From contig CAYOSH010000017.1 in the NCBI GenBank assembly GCA_964406575.1, positions 1-64,000 on the forward strand: a stretch of 64,000 bases of DNA. The letters are read 5' to 3'. This DNA comes from WTAW01 sp964406575 (lineage in GTDB: Bacteria; Acidobacteriota; Aminicenantia; Aminicenantales; Aminicenantaceae). The notes under the pieces are model-generated. The model was not told the origin of the DNA and ran no database searches. It saw nothing but the letters and a program-made list of their open reading frames with translations. Numbering within the stretch: the stretch's first letter is position 1; each line of letters starts with the position of its first letter. Below are positions 1-8,587 of this stretch, in pieces. The translations under genes were made by a program, and so were the position numbers.

Positions 1-55
1 TTCTTCTCAAACCATAAACAAAATTACGGGATATTTCAACAAAAACAGCTAGTTA

Positions 56-85
56 TTGACACCTTGAAGATTGCATCACTATAAT
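56..85 (+). promoter_or_regulatory. Sigma70-type promoter of the thiolase operon
   Basis: A perfect TTGACA at 56-61 and a perfect TATAAT at 80-85 are separated by 18 bases. Transcription would start near 92, leaving a leader of about 78 nt before the thiolase ATG at 170, which has a strong AAGGAGGAGG ribosome-binding site. This is the best consensus promoter in the window and would drive the following beta-oxidation genes. The call rests on sequence match only. Confidence 0.75.
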
Positions 86-169
86 ACAAACCTAAATAAG
101 TCATTTATCTGTCAGGATGAAGCGTCTTGATGCTTTCGCAAAATAATTCAAGCAAGGAGGAGGCAACAT

Positions 170-1375
170 ATGAGTGATATTGTTATCGCCGGCGCGGTCA
201 GGACAGCCGGGGGCAGTTTCGGAGGCTCGTTCAAGAATGTTTCTGCGGTTGAGCTGGGCGCTCTTGTTTTGAAAGAAGCCGTGCAAAGATCCGGCATCGA
301 ACCCCAGCACGTGGACGAAGTTGTTTTCGGCACAGGTTGGCAAGCCGGTATAGGGCCCAATATTGGGCGCTTGGCCACCGTCAAAGGAGGAATGCCTGTC
401 GAAGTGCCCGCGTTCACTGTGAACAAACGGTGTGGTTCATCACTGAGAGCAACATCTCTTGCAGCGCAGTTGATCAAGGCGGGAGATGCAGATGTGGTGC
501 TTGTTGGAGGCTCAGAGAATAGCTCCCAGGTCCCCTACATCGCTGATAAAGCGCGATGGGGATACCGTATGGGAGATGGCAAAATGGTCGATATTCTCCA
601 CAAGGATGGATTTATGTGTCCGCTCGCCGGCCACCTCATGGGGATGACGGCAGAGACTCTTGTCGAAAAATACAACATCAGCCGGGAGGAACAGGATGCT
701 TATGCTGCAGATTGCCAGCAAAAAACTGTCACTGCCGTGAAAGAAGGGCGGTTCAAAGATGAGATCCTTCCCGTAGAGATACCCCTGAAAAAAGGGCAAA
801 CTGAGATTTTCGAGACAGAGGAAATTCCGAGAGAGGGCGTAACTGCCGAAAAACTGGCAAAACTTCCACCTGTCTTTAAAAAAGATGGAACTGTCACCGC
901 AGGCAATAGTTGCGCTCTGTGTGATGCGGCAGCGGCTGCCGTGGTTTTGACTGCGAAAAAGGCTGAAGAGCTCGGTGTGAAGCCCATGGCTCGGATCGTC
1001 TCTTATGCCCATGCGGGAGTGGACCCAGCCATCATGGGGATCGGTCCTGTGCCCGCTGTTCACAAAGCATTGGATAAAGCCGGGCTCAAGCTTGATGACA
1101 TCGACATCATCGAGCTCAATGAGGCATTCGCTGCCCAGATCCTGGCTGTGGAACGGGAGCTCAAATGGGATCGCTCGAAAGTCAATGTCAATGGTGGAGC
1201 CATTGCGCTCGGTCATCCTGTCGGTGCTACAGGTATAAAGATCCTGACCACGCTCCTCTATGCCTTGAAGAACCGGAATAAGAAATTAGGTTTGGTCAGT
1301 TTATGCATCGGTGGTGGACAGGGTGTCGCCATCATTGTCGAAAACCTGAACTCAGGCGTTCTGTTTGAATTGTGA
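170..1375 (+). CDS. Thiolase (acetyl-CoA C-acetyltransferase)
   Basis: This 401-residue protein is a class II thiolase that cleaves acetoacetyl-CoA or another 3-oxoacyl-CoA with CoA to release acetyl-CoA in the cytoplasm. The acyl-accepting cysteine is Cys88 in NKRCGSSLRA, the catalytic histidine is His349 in ALGHPVGATG, and the second cysteine is Cys379 in CIGGGQG, all in the expected family order. The length is normal apart from a short C-terminal tail. The start is fixed by a strong ribosome-binding site 8 bases upstream. It leads a same-strand group with 3-hydroxyacyl-CoA dehydrogenase, acyl-CoA dehydrogenase and crotonase, so its likely role is the last step of crotonyl-CoA oxidation to two acetyl-CoA. 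The family is certain; chain-length preference cannot be read from sequence. Confidence 0.93.
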   Translation: MSDIVIAGAVRTAGGSFGGSFKNVSAVELGALVLKEAVQRSGIEPQHVDEVVFGTGWQAGIGPNIGRLATVKGGMPVEVPAFTVNKRCGSSLRATSLAAQLIKAGDADVVLVGGSENSSQVPYIADKARWGYRMGDGKMVDILHKDGFMCPLAGHLMGMTAETLVEKYNISREEQDAYAADCQQKTVTAVKEGRFKDEILPVEIPLKKGQTEIFETEEIPREGVTAEKLAKLPPVFKKDGTVTAGNSCALCDAAAAAVVLTAKKAEELGVKPMARIVSYAHAGVDPAIMGIGPVPAVHKALDKAGLKLDDIDIIELNEAFAAQILAVERELKWDRSKVNVNGGAIALGHPVGATGIKILTTLLYALKNRNKKLGLVSLCIGGGQGVAIIVENLNSGVLFEL

Positions 1376-1483
1376 ATCTTGGTATTTCACAAAAGAATCG
1401 AACGGGATAAAACGAATGAACGCGAGTTTGGGATGAGCGGATTAAATTTTGTGAATGGAATAAGCTATTAAGGAGGAGGACTC

Positions 1484-2335
1484 ATGGATATCACGAAGCC
1501 TTTTGTTATCGGGGCGGGGATTATGGGAGCGGGCATCGGCCAGCTCTGCGCTCAAAAGGGATTTGATGTGATCGTGACAGATGTTTCTGATAGTGTCATC
1601 GATAAAGCCAGAGATAAGATCGTCAAAGGCCTTCAGGGACGAATCGAAAAGGGGAAAATAACCCAGACAGACATGGATTCCATCCTTTCTCGAATGAGAT
1701 GGTCGACGGACATGGATCTAACCCGGCAAAGCGATTTTGTGATCGAAGCCGTTTACGAAAATATCGATCTCAAAAAGGACATCTTTAAAAACCTGGATGT
1801 CCTCTGCTCTCCAGAGACTGTCTTGGCCACAAACACAACAGCCCTCTCTGTGAGTGAGATCGCCTCTGCGACCCAGCGTCCGGATAAGGTCATCGGCATG
1901 CATTTTTTTAATCCAGCTGTCATCATGAAGCTTGTGGAGATCATAAGAGGCAACGACACATCTGATGCGACTGTTGCGGCAACCAAAGCTTTTGCTGAAG
2001 TTTTGGGCAAGGTTCCTGTTGTGACGTTCAAGGAAGCGCCGGCAGGAATCGTGAGCCGGGTTTTGGCCAGCCTGCTTAATGAGGCCGCGACTGTATATGC
2101 CGATGGCATAGCCTCTGCCGAAGATATTGACGAGGCCATGAAGTTGGGGGCCGGCCATCCCATCGGGCCGCTGGCTCTCATCGACATGATCGGGCTAGAT
2201 ATCCATCTGGCCAAGATGGAGACATTGTATGGGAAGCTGAAAGATGAGCGCTACAAACCTCCCGCAATCATCAGGCGGATGGTTGATGAAGGTAAGCTGG
2301 GCAGGAAAACGGGAGAAGGTTTTTATAAGTACTGA
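1484..2335 (+). CDS. 3-hydroxybutyryl-CoA dehydrogenase
   Basis: This 283-residue protein has the usual single-domain length of 3-hydroxybutyryl-CoA dehydrogenases. The N-terminal Rossmann motif GAGIMGAGIG (residues 10-19) binds NAD(P), and the catalytic pair is His140 (GMHFFNP) with Glu152. It would oxidise (S)-3-hydroxybutyryl-CoA to acetoacetyl-CoA, directly upstream of the thiolase step encoded at 170-1375. The ATG is preceded by AAGGAGGAGG. About 108 bp separate it from the thiolase with no clear terminator, so the two are probably co-transcribed. Confidence 0.93.
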   Translation: MDITKPFVIGAGIMGAGIGQLCAQKGFDVIVTDVSDSVIDKARDKIVKGLQGRIEKGKITQTDMDSILSRMRWSTDMDLTRQSDFVIEAVYENIDLKKDIFKNLDVLCSPETVLATNTTALSVSEIASATQRPDKVIGMHFFNPAVIMKLVEIIRGNDTSDATVAATKAFAEVLGKVPVVTFKEAPAGIVSRVLASLLNEAATVYADGIASAEDIDEAMKLGAGHPIGPLALIDMIGLDIHLAKMETLYGKLKDERYKPPAIIRRMVDEGKLGRKTGEGFYKY

Positions 2336-2450
2336 TTCTTTTTGGCCCGTTTAGTCTGTTTGTTTTGGATAGTCCGGATAAACCATGTCTTTGCATCTAT
2401 CTTAAACAAAAGGGATTCAACGATGATATCGCATTGAAAAGGAGTGAGAG

Positions 2451-3605
2451 ATGGATTTTGATCTGACCGAAGAGCAAAAAATGATACAGGACACGATCCG
2501 CAAGTTTGCCGATGAGGAGATCGCTCCGGTTGCTGCGGATTATGATAAAAAGGGCGAGTTCCCTCGCGAAATTTTTAATAAATTGGCGGGTCTGGGCTTC
2601 ATGGGAACCCCAATCCCCGAGGAGTATGGGGGAGCAGGGTTCAATTATATAAGCCATGCGATCGTGGCCGAAGAGATCGGCCGGGCAGACTCCTCTATGC
2701 GTGGCACATATTCCGTCCAAGTGTCTTTGGTGGAGCTCCCGATTTTAAAATTTGCCAACGAAGAGCAGAAGAAAAAATACCTCCCGAAATTGACCAGCGG
2801 GCAATGGATCGGCTGTTTCGGACTTACTGAACCCGATGCTGGAAGTGACCCCGCCAGCATGGTGGCCACAGCCAAAGAGGATGGCGGCCATTATGTGCTC
2901 AACGGCCAGAAAACCTGGATCACCAATGCCGGGATCGCTGACTTGGCCATCGTCTACGCAAAAACAGACCCGGATGCCGGCGCCAGAGGAATCACGGCCT
3001 TTTTAGTGGAGAGAGGATTCGAAGGTTTTTCTACGCGAGACCTTCACGATAAGCTGGGTCTCCGCGCGTCTAATACGGGTGAGATCTTTCTCGAGGACTG
3101 CCGTGTCCCCAAAGAAAATATCATGGGAGAACTGAACAAGGGATTCAAGGTGGCGCTCGGAACCTTGGATTTTGGGCGATACACTGTGGCTGCCGGGTGT
3201 GTGGGAGCGGCTCAAGGCTGCATAGACATCTGCAAAGAGCATGCCAAACAGAGAGTTCAATTCGGAAAACCCATTGCCAGCTTCCAGTTGATCCAACAGA
3301 TGATCGCAGATATGGTCGTGGAATGTGAGGCGGGGCGTTTGCTTGTCTACCGTGCCGGGCATCTCAAAAATAAAGGTGTGCCCAACACTCGTGAAACCTC
3401 GATCGCCAAATACTATTGCAGCGAGATGGTCAACCGTGTGGCCTACAAAGCCATCCAGATTCACGGAGGATACGGGTTTTCCGGGGAGTACCCTGTGGAG
3501 CGCTTTTACCGGGATGCACGGATCAACACCCTCTACGAGGGAACCTCTCAGATCCAGCAGCTCATTATCGGAGCTATCGAGCTCGGTGTCCGCGCCTTTA
3601 CTTAA
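2451..3605 (+). CDS. Acyl-CoA dehydrogenase, possibly glutaryl-CoA dehydrogenase
   Basis: This 384-residue FAD-dependent acyl-CoA dehydrogenase has the three canonical domains. The catalytic base is Glu363 in YEGTSQ, and GCFGLTEPDAGSD contributes to the flavin and substrate site. The segment ADSSMRGTYSVQ places Arg84 where human glutaryl-CoA dehydrogenase has Arg94, which binds the distal carboxylate. This is compatible with glutaryl-CoA as substrate, but some short-chain enzymes also carry an arginine here. The pathway context needs glutaryl-CoA to become crotonyl-CoA, after which the neighbouring crotonase, dehydrogenase and thiolase finish the route. No ETF genes lie in the window. Family certain, substrate inferred. 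Confidence 0.85.
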   Translation: MDFDLTEEQKMIQDTIRKFADEEIAPVAADYDKKGEFPREIFNKLAGLGFMGTPIPEEYGGAGFNYISHAIVAEEIGRADSSMRGTYSVQVSLVELPILKFANEEQKKKYLPKLTSGQWIGCFGLTEPDAGSDPASMVATAKEDGGHYVLNGQKTWITNAGIADLAIVYAKTDPDAGARGITAFLVERGFEGFSTRDLHDKLGLRASNTGEIFLEDCRVPKENIMGELNKGFKVALGTLDFGRYTVAAGCVGAAQGCIDICKEHAKQRVQFGKPIASFQLIQQMIADMVVECEAGRLLVYRAGHLKNKGVPNTRETSIAKYYCSEMVNRVAYKAIQIHGGYGFSGEYPVERFYRDARINTLYEGTSQIQQLIIGAIELGVRAFT

Positions 3606-3665
3606 CCTGGATTATCCATAAAAAATATCGATATCGCAGGGCAATTTATGTTGATATGATTCAGG
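3606..3665. repeat. Short inverted-repeat element, ATTATTCA family
   Basis: Immediately after the acyl-CoA dehydrogenase stop codon the sequence begins CCTGGATTATCCAT and ends with the inverted arm ATGATTCAGG 60 bp later. The left arm continues into AAAAAATATCGATA, closely matching segments at 7395-7425 and 18698-18728 in the opposite orientation. Its position between two co-directional genes and its recurrence elsewhere suggest a small interspersed palindromic repeat rather than an operator. Confidence 0.45.
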
Positions 3666-3687
3666 AAATCTTTAAGAGGAGGATGGC

Positions 3688-4467
3688 ATGTACAACACAC
3701 TTTTCTATGAAAAAAAAGACACGATCGGTATTTTGACCGTTAACCGGCCCGGTAAGCTGAATGCAATCTCCAATGAATTGACGAAAGAACTCGAACAGCT
3801 CCTGGATGAGATCGAAAACGACCCTGAGCTGCGTGTATTGGTCATCACAGGGGCTGGCGATAAGGCTTTTGTGGCTGGCGCTGATATTAACGAGCTCGTT
3901 GAACGGGATGCCTCGATGGGAAGGGATGTCTCTCGTTTCAGACAGGCTCTTTTCGCCCGCATAGAGAATCTTCCCGTTCCTGTCATCGCAGCCGTGAACG
4001 GGTATGCTCTGGGCGGAGGATTGGAGCTGGCCGTTGCCTGTAACATAAGGGTCGCTTCCGAGAAGGCCCAATTTGGCGCCCCAGAAGTCAAGCTGGGCAT
4101 CATCCCAGGAGATGGAGGCACGCAACGGCTTCCCCGCTTGGTCGGCCTGGGACGGGCCATGGAAATGGTCCTTACCGGAGATTTTATCGATGCCCAAGAA
4201 GCTTTTCGCATCGGCCTCGTGAATAGGATCGTCCCCCATGAGGAGCTCATGGAGAGTGTGATGACGCTGGCTCAAAAGATCGCTTCACGACCACCCTTAG
4301 CCGTAAAATATGCCAAGGAAGCGGTGAATCGCAGCCAGGAAGGAGATACAGCTTCCGGTTATGCATTGGAATCCTACCTCCACGCCCTTGCCTGTACGAC
4401 CGAAGATAAAAAGGAAGGAGTCTCTGCTTTTTTGGAGAAACGGAAGGGCAAGTTCAAGGGGAAATAA
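3688..4467 (+). CDS. Enoyl-CoA hydratase (crotonase)
   Basis: This 259-residue crotonase has both catalytic glutamates: Glu113 in GGGLELAVAC and Glu133 in APEVKLGIIPGDGG. The oxyanion-hole segments around FVAGADI and GYALGGG are intact. It should hydrate crotonyl-CoA or a similar 2-enoyl-CoA to the (S)-3-hydroxy acid. The start follows an AAGAGGAGG ribosome-binding site. It completes the four-enzyme set from the acyl-CoA dehydrogenase to acetyl-CoA and is clearly distinct from the dienoyl-CoA hydratase-like paralogue at 7426-8205. Confidence 0.92.
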   Translation: MYNTLFYEKKDTIGILTVNRPGKLNAISNELTKELEQLLDEIENDPELRVLVITGAGDKAFVAGADINELVERDASMGRDVSRFRQALFARIENLPVPVIAAVNGYALGGGLELAVACNIRVASEKAQFGAPEVKLGIIPGDGGTQRLPRLVGLGRAMEMVLTGDFIDAQEAFRIGLVNRIVPHEELMESVMTLAQKIASRPPLAVKYAKEAVNRSQEGDTASGYALESYLHALACTTEDKKEGVSAFLEKRKGKFKGK

Positions 4468-4482
4468 CTTTACCATTATCCA

Positions 4483-4520
4483 GGATAGATTGGACAATTT
4501 ACACGAGCCCAAATCTATCC
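4483..4520 (+). terminator. Hairpin after the crotonase gene, possible terminator
   Basis: GGATAGATT at 4483-4491 and AATCTATCC at 4512-4520 can form a 9-bp perfect stem with a 20-nt loop. No T-tract follows, so factor-independent termination is doubtful; it may instead be a processing or stabilising stem at the end of the first operon. The remaining 4521-4751 shows nothing else I can support. Confidence 0.35.
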
Positions 4521-4751
4521 TCGCCGGAGCCCCCCCCACCACTATGCGGCTCGGACGGATACAGGCTCGTTTTAGACTCCATCTGACAGCGTATATGCTT
4601 TCGTTATCACGGAATTGTAAGCGTCTTTTCTCAGATTTATCAGGTTGAGCGCTCATTTGGAATGTGCTATAAACATTAGAGGCAGTTGAACGATAGAAAT
4701 AAAAATGATGGGCTGGATCAAACTGTTGAAACGAAGCGAGGAGTCAAAGTC

Positions 4752-5996
4752 ATGAGCGCAAATGTGTATGACATTTTGAAAGAACGCGGCTTTATTGCCC
4801 AATCATCTGATGAGGATGATGTGCGCAGGATGTTGGACGGGGATTCGATCACTTATTACATCGGATACGACAGCTCTGCGACCTCTCTCCATGCCGGCAG
4901 TCTCGTCCCCATTATGGCGATGATGCATTTGCAGCGGGCCGGGCATCGGCCCATTGCCATCGTTGGCGGAGGGACAACCATGGTGGGTGATCCAAGCGGA
5001 AGAACCGAGATGCGGAAGATGCTGACTGAGGAGGCTATCCGCTCGAATGGCCGGGAGATCCATGCTCAGCTTGACTGCTATCTCCATTTTGACGGGAAAG
5101 ATTCGCTCGCCTTGGACAATGCCGATTGGCTCCTTCCTCTGAATTATGTCCGCTTTCTCCGTGAGATCGGCAGACATTTCAGTGTCAACCGTATGCTGGC
5201 CGCTGAGGCCTATAAACAACGCCTGGAAAAAGGGCTTTCCTTTATCGAGTTCAACTACCAGCTTCTCCAGGCTTACGACTATCTCTACCTCTTCCAGAAC
5301 TACGGCTGCACCCTCCAGATGGGAGGGGATGACCAGTGGGGCAACATCCTGGCAGGAGTGGACCTCATCCGCCGTGTTGAAGGAGCCAAGGCAGAGGCTT
5401 TAACCTTCCCACTTTTAACCACTGCGTCTGGGGCCAAGATGGGAAAGACAGCGACCGGTGCCGTATGGCTTGATGCGGATTTGCTCAGTCCATACGAATT
5501 TTATCAGTATTGGGTCAACTGCGACGACCGTGACGTTGGCCGTTTTCTCAGGCTTTTTACGTTTCTTCCCATGGATAAGATCGAACGGCTGGAGTCCCTG
5601 GAAGGAAGCGACATTCGGCAGGCGAAGCAAGTCTTGGCTTATGAAGCCACGTCCATCACTCATGGAGAGAAAGAAGCCAAAGACGTGCAAGCGGCCGCAA
5701 AAGCTGCTTTTAGCAGTGATAAAGACAAAACAAAAGAGAACATAGAGGCCATGCCCACCACGGTCATCTCCCTTGCCCGCCTCGTTAAGGGCGTAAGCCC
5801 CATGGAGATCTTCGCAGAGGTCGGACTCGCCAGCTCCAGGGGAGAAGCGCGTCGGCTGATCAAGCAGGGAGGGCTGTATGTGAATGATCAGAGAGTGGAC
5901 AGCCTCGAAGATATTCTAAATGAGGACGACCTAACTCCCGATGGTATCCTCCTTCGAGCGGGGAAAAAGAAATATCATCGCCTCATCGTAGAGTGA
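4752..5996 (+). CDS. tyrS: Tyrosyl-tRNA synthetase
   Basis: This class I aminoacyl-tRNA synthetase (414 residues from the chosen start) charges tRNA-Tyr in the cytoplasm. The HIGH-type motif appears as LHAGSLVP, the KMSKS-type loop as KMGKTATGAVW, and the C-terminal S4 RNA-binding domain starts around ASSRGEARRLIKQGG. I chose ATG 4752, preceded by CGAGGAG; a TTG 22 codons upstream is open but lacks a good ribosome-binding site and adds a low-complexity leader. It is a housekeeping gene embedded between two catabolic gene groups and probably unrelated to them. Confidence 0.95.
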   Translation: MSANVYDILKERGFIAQSSDEDDVRRMLDGDSITYYIGYDSSATSLHAGSLVPIMAMMHLQRAGHRPIAIVGGGTTMVGDPSGRTEMRKMLTEEAIRSNGREIHAQLDCYLHFDGKDSLALDNADWLLPLNYVRFLREIGRHFSVNRMLAAEAYKQRLEKGLSFIEFNYQLLQAYDYLYLFQNYGCTLQMGGDDQWGNILAGVDLIRRVEGAKAEALTFPLLTTASGAKMGKTATGAVWLDADLLSPYEFYQYWVNCDDRDVGRFLRLFTFLPMDKIERLESLEGSDIRQAKQVLAYEATSITHGEKEAKDVQAAAKAAFSSDKDKTKENIEAMPTTVISLARLVKGVSPMEIFAEVGLASSRGEARRLIKQGGLYVNDQRVDSLEDILNEDDLTPDGILLRAGKKKYHRLIVE

Positions 5997-6084
5997 TCTT
6001 TGTTGAGCTGGATCAGCTTGCGTTATCCCAAGTTATTTCTACCCAGCGCATCTTAGTCCGTTGAAAAGGGGATTTCTCTCTCTG

Positions 6085-7268
6085 TCAAAGGACTATGATC
6101 GACCGCAGAGATTCCCCCTTCCGCATCACATCAAAGGCATCGTTGATCTCATCCAGCTTGAATTTATGTGTCACGACGGGCTCCAGTTGTATTTTGCCCG
6201 TGCGCACCATCTCGATGATCTTGGGGTAATCCACAGGACGACACCCCAAGGAACCCTTGATCGCAATCTCTCTGAACATCAATCGTCCCATATTCACCGG
6301 GATGTTATGATGAGTATAACCCACCTGGCAATGCAATCCTCCCGCTTTGACCGCGGCTGGGCCGAGCTCGATGGTCTTGGGATTTCCGATGGCTTCAATG
6401 GCGATATCTGCACCTCCTCCAGTCAGAGTCCTGATTTCTTTGAGAAGGGCCTTATCCTCCTTCCCGATGGCGTTGATCGTGTGTTTGGCGCCCAGTTTTT
6501 TGGCCACTTCCAGCTTTTTGTCGATGATATCGACAGCGATAACCGAGCCCCCGGCTGCCGCAGCCATTTGGACAACATTAATCCCCACACCTCCGCATCC
6601 AAAAACGACCACAGAATCGCCGGGTCTAACTTGCGCTCTGTTCTTCACCGCGTGATAGGGAGTGGAAATGGCATCTGCGATTATGCTGGATTCCTCTAGG
6701 GGGAGATCTTCAGGAAGGTGTTGGCAATCCTTGGCGGGTGCTTTTGTGTATTCGGCGTAGGCTCCATCAATATGATTGCCGAGCATGAGCATGTTGAAAC
6801 AGATGTTCTCCCTCCCCAGCCGGCAGTTGTCACAGTACCCGCAGGAAAAGACAGGAGGGATCAAAACCCGGTCACCCACTTTGAAATTTTTCACTTCACC
6901 GCCCACTTCTTCCACAATTCCTGAGGGTTCATGCCCGAGGATCATAGGCGGTTGTTTGAATGTCGGCACCCCATGGTCGATGTAGTGAAGATCCGTATTG
7001 CAGACACCGCAGGCTGCAATTTTCACCAGGATCTCGTTGGGCTCGATTNNNNNNNNNNNNNNNNNNNNNNNNNNNNNNNNNNNNNNNNNNNNNNNNNNNN
7101 NNNNNNNNNNNNNNNNNNNNNNNNNNNNNNNNNNNNNNNNNNNNNNNNCGTATTGCAGACACCGCAGGCTGCAATTTTCACCAGGATCTCGTTGGGCTCG
7201 ATTTTTGGCGTGTCGACCTCTTCAATTTTTAAAGGCTGATTGGGTCCGTGGAATACGGCAGCTTTCAT
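6085..7268 (-). CDS. had: Zinc alcohol dehydrogenase, probable 6-hydroxycyclohex-1-ene-1-carbonyl-CoA dehydrogenase
   Basis: This is a medium-chain zinc-dependent dehydrogenase, interrupted only by the artificial gap at 7049-7148. Removing the Ns and one copy of the duplicated 55 bp joins the two parts into one frame of about 342 residues. It shows the catalytic-zinc motifs ACGVCNTDLH and GHEPSGIVEE, a structural-zinc cysteine set CGYCDNCRLGRENIC, and the nucleotide-binding GCGGVG. The start at 7268 follows AGAAGGAGG. It lies downstream of the dch-like gene on the same strand, and the ring hydrolase oah is nearby. That makes Had/BamQ, which oxidises the 6-hydroxy ring intermediate to the 6-oxo compound with NAD, the best guess. 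Family certain, substrate by context. Confidence 0.72.
6994..7048. repeat. Left copy of a 55-bp duplication flanking the scaffold gap
   Basis: These 55 bases are identical to 7149-7203 on the other side of the N run. The copies are in direct orientation inside one gene, and keeping a single copy restores a continuous reading frame. This is what results when two contigs sharing a terminal overlap are scaffolded without merging. Confidence 0.95.
7049..7148. other. Scaffold gap of exactly 100 Ns
   Basis: The run contains 100 Ns, a conventional placeholder length. The identical 55-bp ends on both sides imply that no sequence is really missing. Protein frames crossing the Ns are artefacts. Confidence 0.97.
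7149..7203. repeat. Right copy of the 55-bp duplication flanking the gap
   Basis: This is an exact direct copy of 6994-7048. Its length equals a common assembly k-mer size, supporting an overlap artefact rather than a biological duplication. Confidence 0.95.
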
Positions 7269-7322
7269 AATATTATCCTCCTTCTAGAATAGGTATAAAA
7301 AATGTCGGAAAAAAAATGCTGG

Positions 7323-7425
7323 CCTGGATATAGAATTGTCAGATTGGTTTATCGGAAGAGCAAAGTAAATTATGAAAATTGGTTTAATTGTCATAAGTAT
7401 CGACATTTTTTATGAATAATTTAGG
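7323..7425. repeat. Imperfect inverted-repeat element, ATTATTCA family
   Basis: The right end (7395-7425) reads AAGTATCGACATTTT followed by ATGAATAATTTAGG, touching the dch stop codon. It matches 18698-18728 at 27 of 31 positions. A weaker inverted arm, CCTGGATATAGAA, starts at 7323. The element fills the dch-had intergenic space. It could be a small mobile repeat or, less likely, a shared operator of the aromatic genes. Confidence 0.4.
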
Positions 7426-8205
7426 TTATTTGTTTTTCCAGACCGGTTTCCGTTTTTCCAGGAAGGATGTCAGCCCTTCATGGGCATCTTCAGAAGCCAT
7501 CAGCTCGTCACGATAGATCTTTTCGATCTTTTCCAGACCTTCCGCAAAATGTGTTTCCAGTCCCAGTTTGATCCCTTTTTTCGTATATTTGATCCCGATA
7601 ATGCTCAATTCCAAGAAAGGCTGAATAAAGTCTTTGACATCGGATTCGAATGATTCGAGGGGGACCACTTTGTTGACCAGTCCGATACGCTCTGCTTCTT
7701 TGGCGTCGATGATCTTTCCGCTCAAAAGAAGTTCTGAGGCTTTTTTCAGGCCCACGAGACGGGGGAGAACAAGAAGTGCGATCGGGGGGAAGACCGCCAG
7801 CTTTATTTCCGGTTGACCGATTTTCGCATTTTCCGCGGCGATGATCGTGTCGCAAAAGATGGCTACCTCACATCCCCCTCCCAGAGTTAAGCCTTTGATG
7901 GCGGCGACAGTCACTTGGTCCAGTTGAGACATTTTGCGGAAGATGTCGTGGAATACCTGAAGCATCGTGTCGACCTTATCTTCGGTATGATCAGATACAT
8001 CTACACCTGCAGAAAAGGCTTTTTCTCCGGTGCCGGATATCACCAGAACTTTGAGCTCTGTGTTGCCGATCAGAGTATCCAGGGCATCATTCATCTCTTC
8101 CATGGTGGCGATATCGAGGATATTCACCGGCGGCCGGTTGATGGTGAGGAATGCCGTTTCTCCCTCTCTTTGGAAAATGATGTTGTTGTACTTTTTTTGG
8201 TTCAT
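7426..8205 (-). CDS. dch: Probable cyclohexa-1,5-diene-1-carbonyl-CoA hydratase (crotonase family)
   Basis: This 259-residue crotonase-family protein keeps the two glutamates (Glu113 in GGGCEVAIF, Glu133 in GQPEIKL). The segment after the second departs from classical crotonases: AVFPPIALLVLPRLVG replaces the usual IPGxGGTQRL. Together with NILDIATM and SAGVDVSDHTEDKVD, this resembles dienoyl-CoA hydratases of the benzoyl-CoA pathway (Dch/BamR), which add water to cyclohexa-1,5-diene-1-carbonyl-CoA. I chose ATG 8205 (ribosome-binding site GAGGAAAA, normal length) over an upstream GTG-type extension of 22 codons. It heads a minus-strand pair with had. The assignment is by motif memory and context. 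Confidence 0.75.
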   Translation of the reverse strand: MNQKKYNNIIFQREGETAFLTINRPPVNILDIATMEEMNDALDTLIGNTELKVLVISGTGEKAFSAGVDVSDHTEDKVDTMLQVFHDIFRKMSQLDQVTVAAIKGLTLGGGCEVAIFCDTIIAAENAKIGQPEIKLAVFPPIALLVLPRLVGLKKASELLLSGKIIDAKEAERIGLVNKVVPLESFESDVKDFIQPFLELSIIGIKYTKKGIKLGLETHFAEGLEKIEKIYRDELMASEDAHEGLTSFLEKRKPVWKNK

Positions 8206-8321
8206 TTTTCCTCTTCGGATCGAGCGTTGAATATCGAACACTCCCATCAGATAGCCCGCTCCGTTATTCAATAAGAAACAGAAAAAACAAATCTGACGGA
8301 AACATCAGGCTCAACGGCAAT

Positions 8322-8350
8322 TTATTATCATCTAGGTGGTGCTCTGTCAA
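8322..8350 (-). promoter_or_regulatory. Promoter of the dch-had operon
   Basis: On the minus strand TTGACA (8345-8350) and TAATAA (8322-8327) are 17 bases apart. The -35 continues as TTGACAGAGC, like the -35 regions of the minus-strand operons at 28330 and 30131. The site lies in the divergent 382-bp region shared with the reductase genes. Confidence 0.5.
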
Positions 8351-8392
8351 CAAAAAAGGAACGTTCAGGCAAGCTGAATCGTCCTCAGTGTT

Positions 8393-8413
8393 GGTCCGTT
8401 CCCCTAACGGACC
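8393..8413. repeat. REP-like palindrome GGTCCGTT-AACGGACC
   Basis: GGTCCGTT and AACGGACC form an 8-bp perfect inverted repeat with a 5-base loop CCCCT. Near-identical palindromes occur at 49779-49799 and 55432-55452, so this belongs to an interspersed family. It lies between the divergent dch and bcrB-like promoters. Confidence 0.75.
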
Positions 8414-8464
8414 ACTTGGGAAGCGCTCCCTACATAAATGGTGATCCGTCCGCGGCAATGTTTC

Positions 8465-8493
8465 TTGACTTGGCTAACCAATGCTGATATTTT
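8465..8493 (+). promoter_or_regulatory. Possible promoter of the reductase operon
   Basis: TTGACT at 8465-8470 and TATTTT at 8488-8493 have a 17-base spacer and lie about 95 bases before the BcrB-like start codon. The -10 is only a moderate match. This is the best candidate in the plus-strand half of the divergent region. Confidence 0.4.
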
Positions 8494-8587
8494 GGATACC
8501 TTGGAAAGTATGGGTCTTGTCTTTATCTCACCGAAAACACATCATAAACGCTGTGAAATTCTTTGTCTGAATACCTGAGGAGGAAAA

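Noticed and set aside
512..1216. Long antisense open frame inside the thiolase gene, and many similar ones across the window
   Set aside because: They overlap well-supported genes, lack ribosome-binding sites and show no recognisable domains; they reflect codon bias of the real genes.
6061..6699. Plus-strand 212-residue frame opposite the zinc dehydrogenase
   Set aside because: It is antisense to a protein with intact zinc and nucleotide motifs and has no protein-like features.
6929..7270. Open frames running through the N gap
   Set aside because: They arise from unspecified bases and the duplicated 55-bp ends; only the joined zinc dehydrogenase frame is real.
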